From Siphonodentalium dalli (taxonomy: Eukaryota; Mollusca; Scaphopoda; Gadilida; Siphonodentaliidae), in NCBI GenBank assembly GCA_032622095.1, contig CP136061.1, positions 200,498,244 through 200,562,243 of the forward strand: a stretch of 64,000 nucleotides of DNA, in the 5' to 3' direction. Each line of letters starts with the position of its first letter. Position 1 is the first letter of the stretch. This document shows positions 11,970-23,720 of this stretch, piece after piece. A program made the position numbers and the translations under genes. Below the pieces are notes generated by a model that was not told the origin of the DNA, searched no databases, and saw only the letters and a program-made list of their open reading frames with translations.

Positions 11970-13151
11970 ATGACCTGTTCGATACAGCAGTATAGAGCAG
12001 CAATTGGACTTTTTGACTCGAAGAAGAAGACACCCAAGATCCTTGTGGCTAACGGCGAAACTCTGAAATATAGTTTCCGGACACAAAATGTTAAATTATT
12101 ATTCATTTCAACCTTTCTCTTCCTGATACTATCAGGTGACATTGAGATTAATCCCGGACCTGCCATGAATAAAATAAATCACACAATTTCAATTTTCCAG
12201 TACAATATCAGAAGTATTCGAAATAAACTAGATAAAATTGTTCATATGATCATTGATTTCGATGTTCTGTGTTTCAGCGAAACTCACCTGGACCCATCTT
12301 TCTCTTCAGAAAAAATTAAAATTCCTGGTTACCAAGATCCTGTTCGAAAGGATCGCGACTCTCGCGGTGGAGGAATATGTGTAATGTTCGCGACACACAT
12401 CATATATAGGCGTAGATATGAACTAGAATTTGACTCATCAATATTATGGTTTGAAATATTCTCTAAGAAAAGTCATATCCTACTGGGAATGGCATATAGA
12501 TCAGACCAGTACTGTGATCCAAACTATTGGGTGTACTTAGAATCATCGATATCAGACGCACTTGACATAACCGAAAATATTATTATCACGGGTGACTACA
12601 ATTCCAACCTTCTAGACAATTTCTCGAAGTTGAAGGAAATAATAGACCGATATAGCATCAAAAACGTTATAACTTCCCCTACAAGAGTGGCACAATCATC
12701 GAGTACATTATTAGACCCAATTATTATCGGCAATTCCCTTCGTGTACTAGAAGCTGAAGCAATAAACCCGGGAGTCTCTGACCACTTAGGTGTATATGTG
12801 TCATTAGCTTTTGATTATTCACAAGTAACTTCGTTCCAGAGAGTAGTATGGAACTACTCCAGAGCAAATTTTGAAAGAGCCAACGAAATACTCGGTAACA
12901 CAAACTGGGATGATCTCCTTAAGTGCATCGACACCGATTCAGCTACCATACTTTTCCAAAATAAATTTATGTCAGTAATGAACGATACAATTCCCCAATC
13001 CAGTGTTACGGTTCGGCCCAAGGATAAAATCTGGTTTAACTCAGAAATCCGAAGAGAAATTCGCAAACGCGAAAGGCTACGTACCAAAGCCATAAAAAAA
13101 ATAATAATCCCAACACATGGCAAAAATATAAACAATGTCGAAATAAAGTAA
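11970..13151 (+). pseudogene. LINE-1 N-terminus: 2A-like leader and AP endonuclease
   Basis: A 393-codon open frame starting at an ATG that is preceded by an in-frame TAA 9 bp upstream. Residues 41-55 are strongly hydrophobic, followed by a 2A-like motif at 57-64. The endonuclease follows: QYNIRS (N79), SETH (E104), AYR (R177), GDYN (D209, N211) and SDH (270-272), which are the metal-binding and catalytic positions of APE-type retrotransposon nucleases. This enzyme nicks target DNA for target-primed reverse transcription. The segment itself is intact, but it ends at a stop (13149-13151) where the sequence shifts frame into the RT region, so the LINE protein as a whole is broken. Confidence 0.85.
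12138..12161 (+). other. 2A-like translational recoding motif
   Basis: Codons 57-64 read D-I-E-I-N-P-G-P, matching the D-x-E-x-N-P-G-P signature of 2A peptides, which make the ribosome skip the Gly-Pro bond. A hydrophobic run (LLFISTFLFLIL) directly precedes it, as in 2A-like sequences described from sea urchin and other invertebrate APE LINEs. If functional, it would release a 63-residue leader and start the endonuclease product at Pro64. Confidence 0.8.
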
Positions 13152-13156
13152 ATACC

Positions 13157-14561
13157 ATGAAAAAGTTCGCGAAATCGAAATTTGATGAAAAATTGGAAGC
13201 CCGCATGAAAGAATCATCATCTCCCCGCGAATTCTGGCAAATAATGAATTACCTACTATGTAAAAAGAAAACAACGAATGTTCCACCCCTATACTGCTCG
13301 AATGCCCATATAAATACCATAAACGTAAATGGAACCGTGTACGCGACTGATGATCTTGACAAGGCTAACATATTAAACCAGAGCTTCAATTCTAACTCAT
13401 CAATAGACGACTCAAACCACAGTTTACATGTGTTCAATTCTCGTTGTAACAACACGATGGAGGACTTTGAGTTCACCGAAGATGAAATAATTTTGGCAAT
13501 TAAATCACTTAAATTAAACAAAGCCCATGGCTACGATGGAATTAGTGCAAAAATGCTCCCAACCACCGCAGAATCAATTGCTCGTCCATTAGTTTTAATC
13601 TCTTGATAGCATAACATTTCCATCTGTATTGAAAAAGGCTAATGTTGTCCCCATCTTTAAAAAAGACGACCCGCTGATAGCAAGAACTATCGTCCTATTT
13701 CCCTTCTATACCCTGCTTGGGGAAAATATTTGAGAAAGTTGTAATAAAACAGATCAGGGATTTCTTTAAAAAAACGAATTACTATTCTTACGTCAATCGG
13801 GTTTCATACCAGGGCAAAGCACTTCTCATCAACTCATAGATTTATACAATCACCTGTGTCAATCTCTCGACAATGGACGGTATACATGTTCTATTTTTTG
13901 TGATATATCAAAGGCATTCGAGAGAGTTTGGCACAGGGGACTAATACATAAACTTTCAAGTTATGGAGTTCGTTGTAAATCTTTGAAATGGCTAGGAGAC
14001 TATTTAAATAACCGACAGCAGCGTGTATTAGTTAACAACAGCTTTTCTAGCTATGAGATCATCCCAGCGGGCGTGCCACAAGGCTTGATCCTAGGCCCTT
14101 TTCTATTTTTGGTTTACATCAATGATTTAGCAGACAACATCTGTTCTGTTACGAGAATGTACGCTGACGATACTTGCATTACTAACGAGCACCATGACCT
14201 AAATGAATTGGCGCAAACCATGAACAAGGATCTTGAAAACATATCAAGATGGTCAAACAATTGGCTAGTCAATTTTAATCCCTCAAAAACGATGGGCATG
14301 TCGTACTCAATGACTGGCACATCCGGCGATACTCATAATTTAACCGTTAATAATGATATTATTTCCTTTGTTGAGACACAGAAACACCTCGGTCTTGAAC
14401 TCCAATCAAATATGTCATGGAACAATCATATCAATGCAACTATTAAAAGAATAGCCTCGCGTTTATCACAACTAAGAAGATTTAAATACCAGCTCGATAG
14501 GAAGACCCTAGAAACATATATAAAACGTATATTTTACCATTATACGATTATGCCGATGTAG
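13157..14561 (+). pseudogene. LINE-1 reverse transcriptase, frameshifted
   Basis: The RT domain is spread over several frames. 13157-13606 covers the linker and first RT blocks (SLKLNKAHGYDGIS) and ends at a TGA. 13607-13769 continues in shifted frames (VLKKANVVPIFKK) with stops. From about 13770 to 14561 one frame carries GFIPGQSTSHQL, FCDISKAFERVWH, VPQGLILGPFLF and the catalytic YADD (14160-14171). At least three frameshift or stop lesions are visible, one in an A-run near 13767. The enzyme would copy LINE RNA at the nicked target. It is inactive in this copy. Confidence 0.85.
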
Positions 14562-15326
14562 TATGGGCAAATGCACCTAAATATCAAATGGATAAACTTG
14601 AACGGTTACACATTGATGCAGCCAGAATAGTCAGTGGACTCACACGATCAGTCTCTGATATAAACACAATGAAAGAAGTAGGCTGGCCCCCCACTGAGGA
14701 GGAGGCGTGAATTACATAAATTACAAACTATGTACAACATTATCAATCGGAATGCCCCTATTTATCTCACAAACATATTACCACCCAGAGTAGCTGACAT
14801 ATCAGAGTATGAATTCAGATATCCCGATTTTTTTTACACATATTTCAGTAACACTGAGAATTATAAAAAGTAATTTTTCCCTTCAACCATAAAAGCGTGG
14901 AATGACATGCCGTCCGTAATAACAGATGCCCCCACAATTTCAGATTTCAAAACTTATCTTAGAATAATTGACCCCGTCACAAGACCCCCGGGGTATTTCT
15001 ACACTGGACGCAGGCAATGTAACGTACTTCACGCAAAATTACGGAACTATTGCAGTGATCTAAAGTCTGATAAATTCCAAAACAACATATCTGACAGTCC
15101 ACGTTGCGCATGCGGCAATCAATGCGAAGATGCATATCATTCCCTTTTCATGTGTTCCCTGTACAAATCAGAACGAATAGAAATGTATCATTCGCTACAC
15201 AGAGAAGGGCTCAAATTAACACATATAAATGATTTACTTTCTGGCATCCAAAACATAGATATAAAACAAAATGTGAAATTGTTCAAAATAGTACAACATT
15301 TTATTACGGAAACTAAACGTTTTTGA
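14562..15326 (+). pseudogene. LINE-1 C-terminal region with zinc-knuckle-like motif
   Basis: Translation after 14561 gives a broken thumb/connection region (LERLHIDAARIVSGLTR, then VGWPP, RRELHKLQTMYNI) with stops near 14710 and 14870. A clean 139-codon frame follows (14907-15326) with a CxCx8Hx4C-type cluster: C67, C69, H78, C83, plus C73. The same region is found in the minus-strand copy at 44861-45838 (QCHCGNPCEDTHHYLWAC). The function of this domain in LINEs is presumed to be nucleic-acid binding. Confidence 0.8.
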
Positions 15327-15616
15327 CAAATGATATTAACTTAATTAATAAGTACATGTATAGGACATAAATATGTTTATTTGTTGTTTATTGCTTTTTT
15401 CGACCTGGTACTTGCTCGGCCATAACAATGTTTTAAATAAACACAATCGACGTTGGTACACACACCACCTTACATCATCCTTTCCTAACGATCCACAAAG
15501 ATCACCCTTCACCAGTCACCATTCTCTCACATTCCACACAGCTGTAAATAAGTTACTTATTTTGCCACTTTGTCAATTATGTAATTTTGTAACAATGTAT
15601 ACCGGCGAGGGGCTCA
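15327..15616 (+). other. LINE-1 3' UTR, first part
   Basis: Non-coding sequence between the LINE stop and the MITE insertion. The last ~40 bp match the corresponding segment of the minus-strand copy (AGGGAGAGGGGCA there, GGCGAGGGGCTCA here). The 3' UTR resumes at 16118. Confidence 0.65.
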
Positions 15617-16117
15617 TTAAAGACACGGTTGGCCTTGGCGGTGGGTATCCTGTGAAAATATCTCCACCCGTCAAAAACCGCCACAAACAGAAAGAACATC
15701 AAAATGTAGATAGACTTTGTCCGTATACAAATAAGAAATATCACATAAACAGTACGTTATGGTCATATGTTTGACCATTGTTATGTAAACAAAGGCATAA
15801 AAAGTTACTTTTCTGGTGTTTGTTTATATTATGATGGTAAACATAAAGAGCGTTCTTTGTTGGTGAATACCTGATATGGAACTAATAAAGAGCGTTAATG
15901 CCATTTGTGTGTGATTAGCCAGTAGCATTGTGCTGTCTTCTGTAACACAATCAGTCTCTTCTTAGGTAAAATATAGTAGGTCTCTATGATAACATGCTGT
16001 TTACGCGATGGTCATGGTATATGTGAACGGAGCTGTATGCGTTTTACTGTTTTTCTGTTTACGGTGTTTGGAACAAAAATGAATATTTTCGACAATTAAG
16101 GCCGCACGTGCCTTTAA
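15617..16117 (+). mobile_element. family A TTAA MITE, copy A4, nested in LINE 3' UTR
   Basis: A full-length family A element with TTAA at 15617-15620 and 16114-16117. The left flank ends GAGGGGCTCA and the right flank begins GTGATGTAACTTGTGCCCC. In the related LINE copy on the minus strand those two flanks are contiguous with a related 4-bp site, so the insertion boundaries are directly supported. Confidence 0.9.
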
Positions 16118-16267
16118 GTGATGTAACTTGTGCCCCAATCCACTTTGTATTATTACAAATAAAATATGTTTAAAGTAAAAAAAAAAGTATACATCCGGGA
16201 TATAAAACATATCAGCCATGTTATTATACCGCGATATGCCCGAGGCACGTTGTTTTCTGAAATATTT

Positions 16268-16434
16268 TTTTCCTAGAATCAAATGAAAATCATGACTAAA
16301 TCGCCACACCTGAGAGTGTTTTTTGAAAAATATATAAATATACGAATCCGGCGGATATAATTTTGCGTCGACATACACTGTTTTTTCCTAGAATCAAAGG
16401 AAAGTCATGACTAAATCGCCACACCTGAGAGTGT
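16268..16434 (+). repeat. 53-bp direct duplication
   Basis: Two near-identical copies, beginning TTTTCCTAGAATCAAA and ending CACCTGAGAGTGTT, lie about 114 bp apart just after the LINE tail. Confidence 0.7.
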
Positions 16435-17188
16435 TGTGGCAGAGTCATTGAGAATAGTGTGGCTATGAGTACCTTGTTGCGTATCGAGAAAACAAGTATA
16501 CGAATTCAAATGTTTTTCTTTTACATATTAAAAGTTGAGTGATAAATGTGATAGTCTTAAAATAAGAGACCAGATTCGTATGATTCTGATTGGTAGAAAT
16601 TAGTTTTACTCGTAATTGAATAGCTCGCTTGAAATAACATAAAAGTATACTGAGGATATGAGTGCAATATTATCCACAAAACACACTTTGTGTGAACTGA
16701 GCGTTTGTTTATATACCGGTACAGCACGTAAAGAGTGTACGATAAGTAAAACGCTCAACACCGTGGCATTTTTTGGGAGAGTGATTCACGGTGACCCATT
16801 CAACACATAAATCTTCGTGAGCGGCGAGGATCAGCAAGTGTTATAACGGTACGTTGCAAACAACATGTCAGTTGTAACCAGATTTCACAGTGGTGTCTTC
16901 CTGGTGTTGAGTATTTTGCTTATCACACTATTTACGTACTGTACAACAGGTTGTGTAACATTATGATTGATATAACGAACAATATATGTCATACATGTAG
17001 AATTGTCAACCTGAATAATTGTCATATTTTAGTGAACTTTTCAATTATGTGCAACCTCAATTTGACCAATGTACAGTTGCATGTGTTTCAAAAATTGTAT
17101 TGTCCATCAATTGGGAATTCGACCAAGCCTTGTTTCTGAAAACAATGGAACCTTACCGGTAGTTCATAAAATTATGGAGCCGAGCATT
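16435..17188. other. non-coding spacer
   Basis: No gene is recognised. The 62-codon frame at 16951-17139 starts MCNIMIDITNNICHTC but has no family signature. Confidence 0.4.
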
Positions 17189-17549
17189 AGGGCTGTGACG
17201 ATATATCGGTACTTGGTCACTATATATACGAATCGTGATGCATGATCAACGATACATACACTGAATAAGTGTTCTCAAATGAGCACGACCTGAGTTATCA
17301 GAACCAACATGTTTGTAATTGGAGATGGAGTTCATGTTACACTAAAATACTGTTGAATATTTAGCTAGGTGAGTCAAATACACATACTAAACATATACAC
17401 TTGAGAAAAAATGGCAGGTGTTGCTCTTATGCCCATCTTCAGAAATTATTTGATTACCTGCATCGCGATACACATGCCACGATACGATACGTTTATCGCT
17501 TGAAAGTGTATCGCGATACATTGAATTAACGATGAATCGGTACAGCCCT
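17189..17549. mobile_element. hAT-like MITE
   Basis: A 361-bp element with inverted ends: AGGGCTGTGACGATATATCG at the left and, reverse-complemented, AGGGCTGTACCGATTCATCG at the right. The interior is rich in CGATAC/GTATCG words. The AGGGCTG terminus is typical of hAT non-autonomous elements, but no clean 8-bp target duplication is visible. A diverged partial relative lies at 37010-37156. Confidence 0.6.
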
Positions 17550-19702
17550 TAGTACCTAGCATTGGTCCTTAAAACACGTAGCGTACACCCATCATTTTAT
17601 TTATGGAAATGTGGTTCAAATATCTGCGCGAGCACTCAGAGTATTTGTTTGTGCCAATGTTCTGTGTCCGTCGAACATAACTTTTGTGCTATAACTATTA
17701 AATATATGGTATGCTGTGGTATAGGGCAATACAGTTTACCATACAATGCACAATTCACCTATATTTTGTCACGGAGCCGCCCCACTATAGTAGGTGATGG
17801 ACTAAATGTGATTAAAACGTACTCGGTATTTGCGTCAAATAACAAAGAAAATATACAAATGTCCATGCAAAGATTTTCTGGTGTGGTGAATGAGAAACTT
17901 TCAGTGATTAGCCGCAGTTGTAATGATTTGAAGGATTAGTTGTTTTAACGGAATTCTGAGGTGGTGCTTTCATGAAACCTTGAAGGCATTATGATTAATT
18001 AGTCTCCATAATCGGTGGTGAATGAAACCTTATCGGAAATTATTTCGTAATGACTCTCAAGATTGTTTGTTAATCATTCAGCGTTCAGCCGCCGTATATT
18101 GGCTTCTGTCAGTCAATTGCAGACCTTTATTTCGATAGAAATTATAACAAATGACAAAGAAAAGATACATGCTAGCCGAAAACAAATTCGAATGTCGTAT
18201 AAGAGAACCGATAAACCAACATTTTAGTGTATTTGCCGGTGATCTGACAGCGCGTCGACGTAATAACGTGGCAATCGTCATATCAGGGCGTTCCTTACTT
18301 TGTTTTGGCAGGGAGTGTGTGGTTATTGGTGTATCAATGCAATGGCCGTTGCATGTTTGGCGATGAACATTTCAACCAATTGAAACGTATGCTCCCTTTG
18401 TGAACACATACCGCACGTGACGCCTGGTGTATAACTATTTCAAATTAAACTTTAGTTTGGCAATCTAAGCACTTAACAGAGCAAAGGTCTTCAGAAATGA
18501 AATGTTAATACTAGTCTGGAAATGTCCTGAAGCGGGGCTATGTGGAGTAGAACAATTCAGCCATGAAAATGCTACGCGTTTTTAATATGAAAAATTAACA
18601 GGAAGCCATCACTGGACGAAAGTGAGGTTTACAGATATGGCGATTTCACGTATTTTCCATGTATCGTATATATGTGATATTTAAGACGCTTTTATTCGTA
18701 AATACATTCTGTATTCTTGACTTTTGATTCGGTTTAAATCCCAATTATTCGCCGATATATAGCCTCGCAGATCTCAATATCAGTTTGTAATATTACCCCG
18801 TCTTATTACTGCCCGATCACGAGGAGGGGTGATATAAAGAAAAGTTAATATAGATAATTTATATCTCTGTACTTCATACCAGTCCACAATCATGAAGGAC
18901 GACACAAATATATATATGACCCTAAAATATAAATAATCATATAAATAGCTAATTGTAAATAAGAATATATTCAATAGTTACGGAAACTACTGCGATTATA
19001 AAGAATTAATATTAAGAAATGCTCCAACAGGGAGACTAAAAATAACCACAAAACCATTCCACAGTACGAATGAAAATATAAATATCATCATCAAAATTGA
19101 GTCATTTAAGACCAAACCAAAGACACAAAATGTTGTCATACAAGTTGACTCAGTTGACAGTTTGTGAATACAATGGTACACAGTCGATTTCGACAATTTA
19201 ATGGATACCTAGAGTATTTATATACAAAAAAGTCATTTCCCCAAAAACTTGCTTCTCGTGATTCTGGATAATGTTTGATAGAAATGGGCAGATTAAAACA
19301 AAAGTGTACAGTTTTATAATATGGCTATTGTCATTAACGTACGCTTGAAATTTATCAATTTGATCAAAGATGATTGCCAAAATGACCACCAAAACTAAAA
19401 ATTATAAAATTTGACAAATGTTCACCTATATCCTTTTTCAAATGGCATTTAGCAACGGACGTAGATATATTCTCCCAAATTAATGAGATAATATCATGCT
19501 ATGTTTCGTATGTTGTGAATACGTTTGAAAATAATCGGTTTTTTATAACCGAAACTATATCAAAATGGATTCTTAGATAGTAGAAACCTGACATGTAATT
19601 GATTTAAACAATATTTATTTGCCCCAATTAATATTACATTTATGATGAACAACATTTTGATGATGGAAACATGAGTAGAATAGAAAGGGGAAAATGATCT
19701 AG
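17550..19702. other. non-coding spacer
   Basis: No gene is recognised. A 125-codon frame at 17562-17939 begins at a non-ATG codon. It is Cys-rich in its first half but matches nothing recognisable. 18780-19400 is AT-rich with short frames on the minus strand only. Confidence 0.4.
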
Positions 19703-20590
19703 CAGCAAGCAGATCTGCCGGTCACCCCTCCCCGTGTGGTTCAGCCATCCAGTGTCACAGCCGGTAGGCCGGAGTTGTCTGAGAGACGCCCAGACGACCC
19801 GGCCTGCATGGAGACAGGTGACATCAGACCAGCTAGCAGGGACTCCGTAGATCTGCCGGAGGTCCCTGCTGTCGGCACAGAGACGAGCGGAGACAGGGAC
19901 GCGGATACCACCCCCGATGTTCCTGCCGCCAGTTTCGACGTGGAGATGGAAACACCACCCAGCCTCTCTCCACCAGGGGCGGATAGCACCATCTCCGCCC
20001 CCCCCCCGACGCCGAAGTATGACGAGAAGCCGGCGTCGCCAACACCAGATCAGGTCATCAAACAACAACGCGACATCCAGAGGGTGATTCTCGAACACCA
20101 CGCAGCAGGAATGGAATATCCGATCACCAACCGCGATTTCTTCCTGCTGAGGGATTACCATATCTACAGAGGACCCGACAAGCTGGACCCTGCAAAAGGC
20201 ATCTACAAAATGCAAGATGGGAATATATACCTGTCTAAACACCATCCTCCATGCGGAAAGCAGAAAAAAACAGAAGAAAAATCCAGTTCCGACTCAGACA
20301 CAGCCACAGCATCAACAACAGCAATACCAAACCGACGAAAAAAGAAAGCCAACAAGACTAAAAAAAAAAAAAATAGATCATTTTCATTTTCACCTCACCA
20401 ATCTCATGTTAATGTAAAACCATTACATGTATCCTCATTAAATTTCAAGTGGGTTGTAGGAGAGGGGTTCCGCCCCTTTCAAATCTTCCCGGGAAAGTTT
20501 CCCAAACCCCCCATAGTAGTAGTAGTAGCAAGCAGATATCTGCTTTTGTTGAGCTATCTCCTCAGACAAGTAGAAAGATTGTATAAATAA
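19703..20590 (+). CDS. GC-rich open frame, unknown protein (possible terminal exon or element gag-like ORF)
   Basis: An open frame runs from just after a TAG at 19700-19702 to the stop at 20588; the first in-frame ATG is at 19808. From 19808 the product is about 260 residues. It has an acidic Pro/Ser/Thr-rich N-terminal half, a central segment with mixed composition (DQVIKQQRDIQRVILEHHAA, then ITNRDFFLLRDYHIYRGPDK), then a low-complexity Ser/Thr and Lys/Arg-rich stretch with a basic KKKANKTKKKKNR cluster. The last ~70 codons read like 3' UTR. An AATAAA overlaps the end (20586-20591). The first 350 bp are clearly more GC-rich than the flanks. The AG at 19701-19702 could be a splice acceptor, though its pyrimidine tract is poor. 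It could be the terminal exon of a host gene, a retrocopy, or ORF1 of a mobile element. No function is assigned. Confidence 0.45.
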   Translation, partial: QQADLPVTPPRVVQPSSVTAGRPELSERRPDDPACMETGDIRPASRDSVDLPEVPAVGTETSGDRDADTTPDVPAASFDVEMETPPSLSPPGADSTISAPPPTPKYDEKPASPTPDQVIKQQRDIQRVILEHHAAGMEYPITNRDFFLLRDYHIYRGPDKLDPAKGIYKMQDGNIYLSKHHPPCGKQKKTEEKSSSDSDTATASTTAIPNRRKKKANKTKKKKNRSFSFSPHQSHVNVKPLHVSSLNFKWVVGEGFRPFQIFPGKFPKPPIVVVVASRYLLLLSYLLRQVERLYK

Positions 20591-22888
20591 AGAAAGCGCG
20601 AATGGCAAGTGGCCGAGTTCGAGAAACAATAGGCTTAAGAAATGATGGTATATTAATATTATGATCTACAGACGAGTTTACGATATGAGTTGAAAGGATA
20701 AGTAAGCTTAGGAATGTAATAAGGAGAGGGGGTATATTCACGAGGAATACGAGACAGAAAGGTAGAGCAAGATATAAAGAGTGTGTATGTGAAATTGGCC
20801 AATATAACTTAAAAGATCATCTCCACTTTAAGCCATAAACTGAAACTGAATATGTGCTTATGTATTACTTTTAGACCATAACGAATACGCCAAACTCAAA
20901 AGAATCACTAAAGTCAGAACACCGAGAGTTATCCACATTTACGGCTATAGTATTGCGTTGGGGCACATTTATTGTATTCGTTGTCTATTATTGATGAATA
21001 TCTGACCATGTTGATTATATTCCGCCACCACCAGTTACAGTATCCAGGAGCAATATCACAACTTTTTATTGCTATGATAATGCCACTGGGAAATATACTT
21101 GCTCAATTTAGAAATACCGACGCCACACAGGCCGTACATAATGTAGTGCAGGGCATTAGAACCGTATTTCATATCAATATATGAGACAATTGCGTTTAAT
21201 AAGATACACTAAGACACGTGCCATTTTAGTTCTTGTTTTTAGCATATGTGTGTGTCTCATTAATCTAAATTCGTTTGAATAGTTGAGCCATTGGCCCACT
21301 CGTCAAGACGGAAGTCAGCACATTTGATACTCGTATTACTTCGTGCAAGATATGGTCGCATTGATGAGAGCCTATTGACAACCAACTCGCCGCAGCAACT
21401 ACAGATACATCATAAACACACTCCACAAGTGAACAGAGAGCTCACCAGAAAACTCTCCGATTGCATATCAGAGATCTGCAACAGCATGTTTTCTTCGGTT
21501 GTTGCAGAGTATATATGGCAAATCATAATAAAAGTTATAATACAAATTCCAATTCAGCCGCTAATTTCATGGGCTATATGTTTCATATTGACTTCCCTGT
21601 AGTTTACAGAAGGGTGCACAGAACATAGTTAATGTCGGTCAGTTTAGATTATAAAATAACGAAAGCATCAATATCTGGCAAAGGTTCGTCATGTGTGTCT
21701 AGTGCAGCATGTGACAATAGACACTTTTCGACAGATAATTATTACGAATATCTAATTGTAGTATATGTACATGTATCGTAACCTGTCGGTGAATACTGTA
21801 CATCCAAAATGAGTGTTTCAAATATAAACTTGATGCATACACATGTTCTGCACATTCATATGGAGACCATAGCCGGAACGAACGTGTAGTATATGTGATG
21901 TCCAGAGAACTATCTCATATATGTAACTCAAAGATACCATTGGGCATCATTCTATGATGGCAATGATCCTGTATTATAGCTCTATCCATCACAATCAGCC
22001 ACTGTTTGGACCTATGATATTTGTTGTGCACCGCAACAGGGTCTGTTTGTTTTTTTACGCAACTGGACATAATTCATCTATAGTCGCAGAGGCTACGTGT
22101 AAATATGTGTGCGGTATTTTTCCCATGAAATAAACCTAGTAGAAATCCGCCAACGCGATTATTGTTCGCAGAAGACGTATAGAGCGCACATTTATAGGCT
22201 CGCATTTGGTGATATACGACAAAGGAATTGTTACACATGTATATTGATATCACCGATGAATCCCACAAATATGAGCTCCTGTTCTTATATTTAGACATAT
22301 TATACAATAATTGTAAAGCATGTCAACATGGAAGCTGTCTTTATTGTCAACACCTTGTGTACTGCTACTTGTTTTGGGTACTACATTGTTTGATGTCATT
22401 CAGTTATTTTCTGTGACTCGCTGAATTTCGATAGAATGCACATTGCATGGTGTTCAATGCTTGGAGAATAGAAGAGTCAAGTGAACTCTTACCCAAACCC
22501 GCTATGGGCGCAATCAAAGTGAAGTAATTATAAAGTATTTTCATTCCAGTCACCCGATCAGGCTATTCCGGATGTTCATATAATAATGGGTTTCTATGAT
22601 ATTATGCTCTTGAAATGTCAAGAATAAACAGCGAGTTCGCAAATTATTCAATATTGTTTCAGAATGACTGGGTATTTAGCCAACATCGAATAAATGTGTT
22701 CACCAGAAGTCACGGAAACTCACGTTGGAGCGTTAACAATGAAACTTTAGTAAATTTGGATTATTTCTCTATTCTGGTAACCACCTTAGTCGACATTTTG
22801 AATTAGACGCACATGCATAAAAATATGTCAATCCAACATGTTATGCTTACGGAGTAGTTATATATCATAATTTATTCAAAATAATGTT
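20591..22888. other. non-coding spacer
   Basis: No gene is supported. Frames at 20972-21184 and 21291-21602 (the latter from a non-ATG start, with a hydrophobic C-terminus) lack recognisable domains. Confidence 0.4.
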
Positions 22889-23720
22889 GCAATGAGCCAC
22901 CGATTTCAAACAGGCGGGTGTGAAAAATCATATTTTGTTTTCCAAATTCGGTAGCCGTTTTGGGAGCCATCTTAGATTATGCGGTCCAAATTTCTCTACC
23001 AAGAGGAAGTGTGATAAATGGTATCACTAATGTAGAAATATAACCATTTTCCTATCTAACATTTCCTTCCTGACACTCTGAAATGTTCATGGCTGCAATG
23101 TTGATTATTTTATCTCATTTTGGTGGATTCTCTTGAATTCTTTGGTATAAACAGCCATGGCTCACAAATTATTCTTACTGTTTCATAACTCCATGTTCTT
23201 TTGCCAACTTGGATAAAATATATTCACCTATATTCACTAAATCGCGCATTAGGAGTGATACAATGGGAATTGGACAGATTTGAGTGAAGCCATCTTGAAT
23301 GTAAATGCACTGTTTTTGGTTGTAATTATATGGCAATCGATATATTTAAAATTATTGAACATGTTCTTCATCAATTTCAGCTAGTTTCTGTCTAACACCT
23401 GAATCGTGTCCCAAATTTTTTTTAAATGTTATAGCATATTTATGAATTAAAAGTTTAAAGCTATCTGGCAGGAATAAGACACTAAATATGGCATAGTATG
23501 TTGTCAAAATGGTTAATTGTTAAAAATGTATTAAAAATTAAGTTGCTATGAGCCACCGCTTTCATGTAGTCGTTAACGTTTTAAGAGACAAGTACGAAAA
23601 TTCATCAAATTTCCAAATTTCGGTCGCCATTTTGATGGCCATCTTGGATTAATGTGGCCAAATTTTCAGTAAGAGGAAAGCCTGCTGTAATAGTATCACA
23701 GCAGTAGAGAAATATTCAGT
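22889..23720 (+). repeat. internal duplication of a dispersed repeat
   Basis: Two diverged copies of a ~165-bp segment lie about 655 bp apart (22889-23050 and 23545-23715). Both begin with ATGAGCCACCG, contain CCAAATTCGGT/CCAAATTTCGGT and GCCATCTT, and end near AAGAGGAAG. Probably parts of an old repeat. Confidence 0.6.

Larger units (their letters stand above)
11970..16186 (+). mobile_element. decayed AP-endonuclease LINE (LINE-1) with 2A-like motif
   Basis: The order is a short N-terminal leader with a 2A-like peptide, AP endonuclease, reverse transcriptase with YADD, a C-terminal zinc-knuckle-like region, then a 3' UTR with AATAAA (16158) and an A-rich tail. Frameshifts and stops break the main frame, so this copy cannot be active. 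A family A MITE (15617-16117) interrupts the 3' UTR; a 5'-truncated relative on the minus strand (44861-45838) shows the uninterrupted UTR. Domain order and RT wording suggest the CR1/L2/Jockey group of APE LINEs. The clade is not resolved, and the 5' boundary upstream of 11970 is unknown. Confidence 0.85.

Noticed and set aside
17562-17939. 125-codon Cys-containing frame
   Set aside because: Starts at a non-ATG codon next to a MITE end; no recognisable motif and no splice evidence.
19640-20245. 201-codon minus-strand frame opposite the GC-rich ORF
   Set aside because: Antisense to the longer plus-strand frame; explained by its GC-rich composition and lack of stops.
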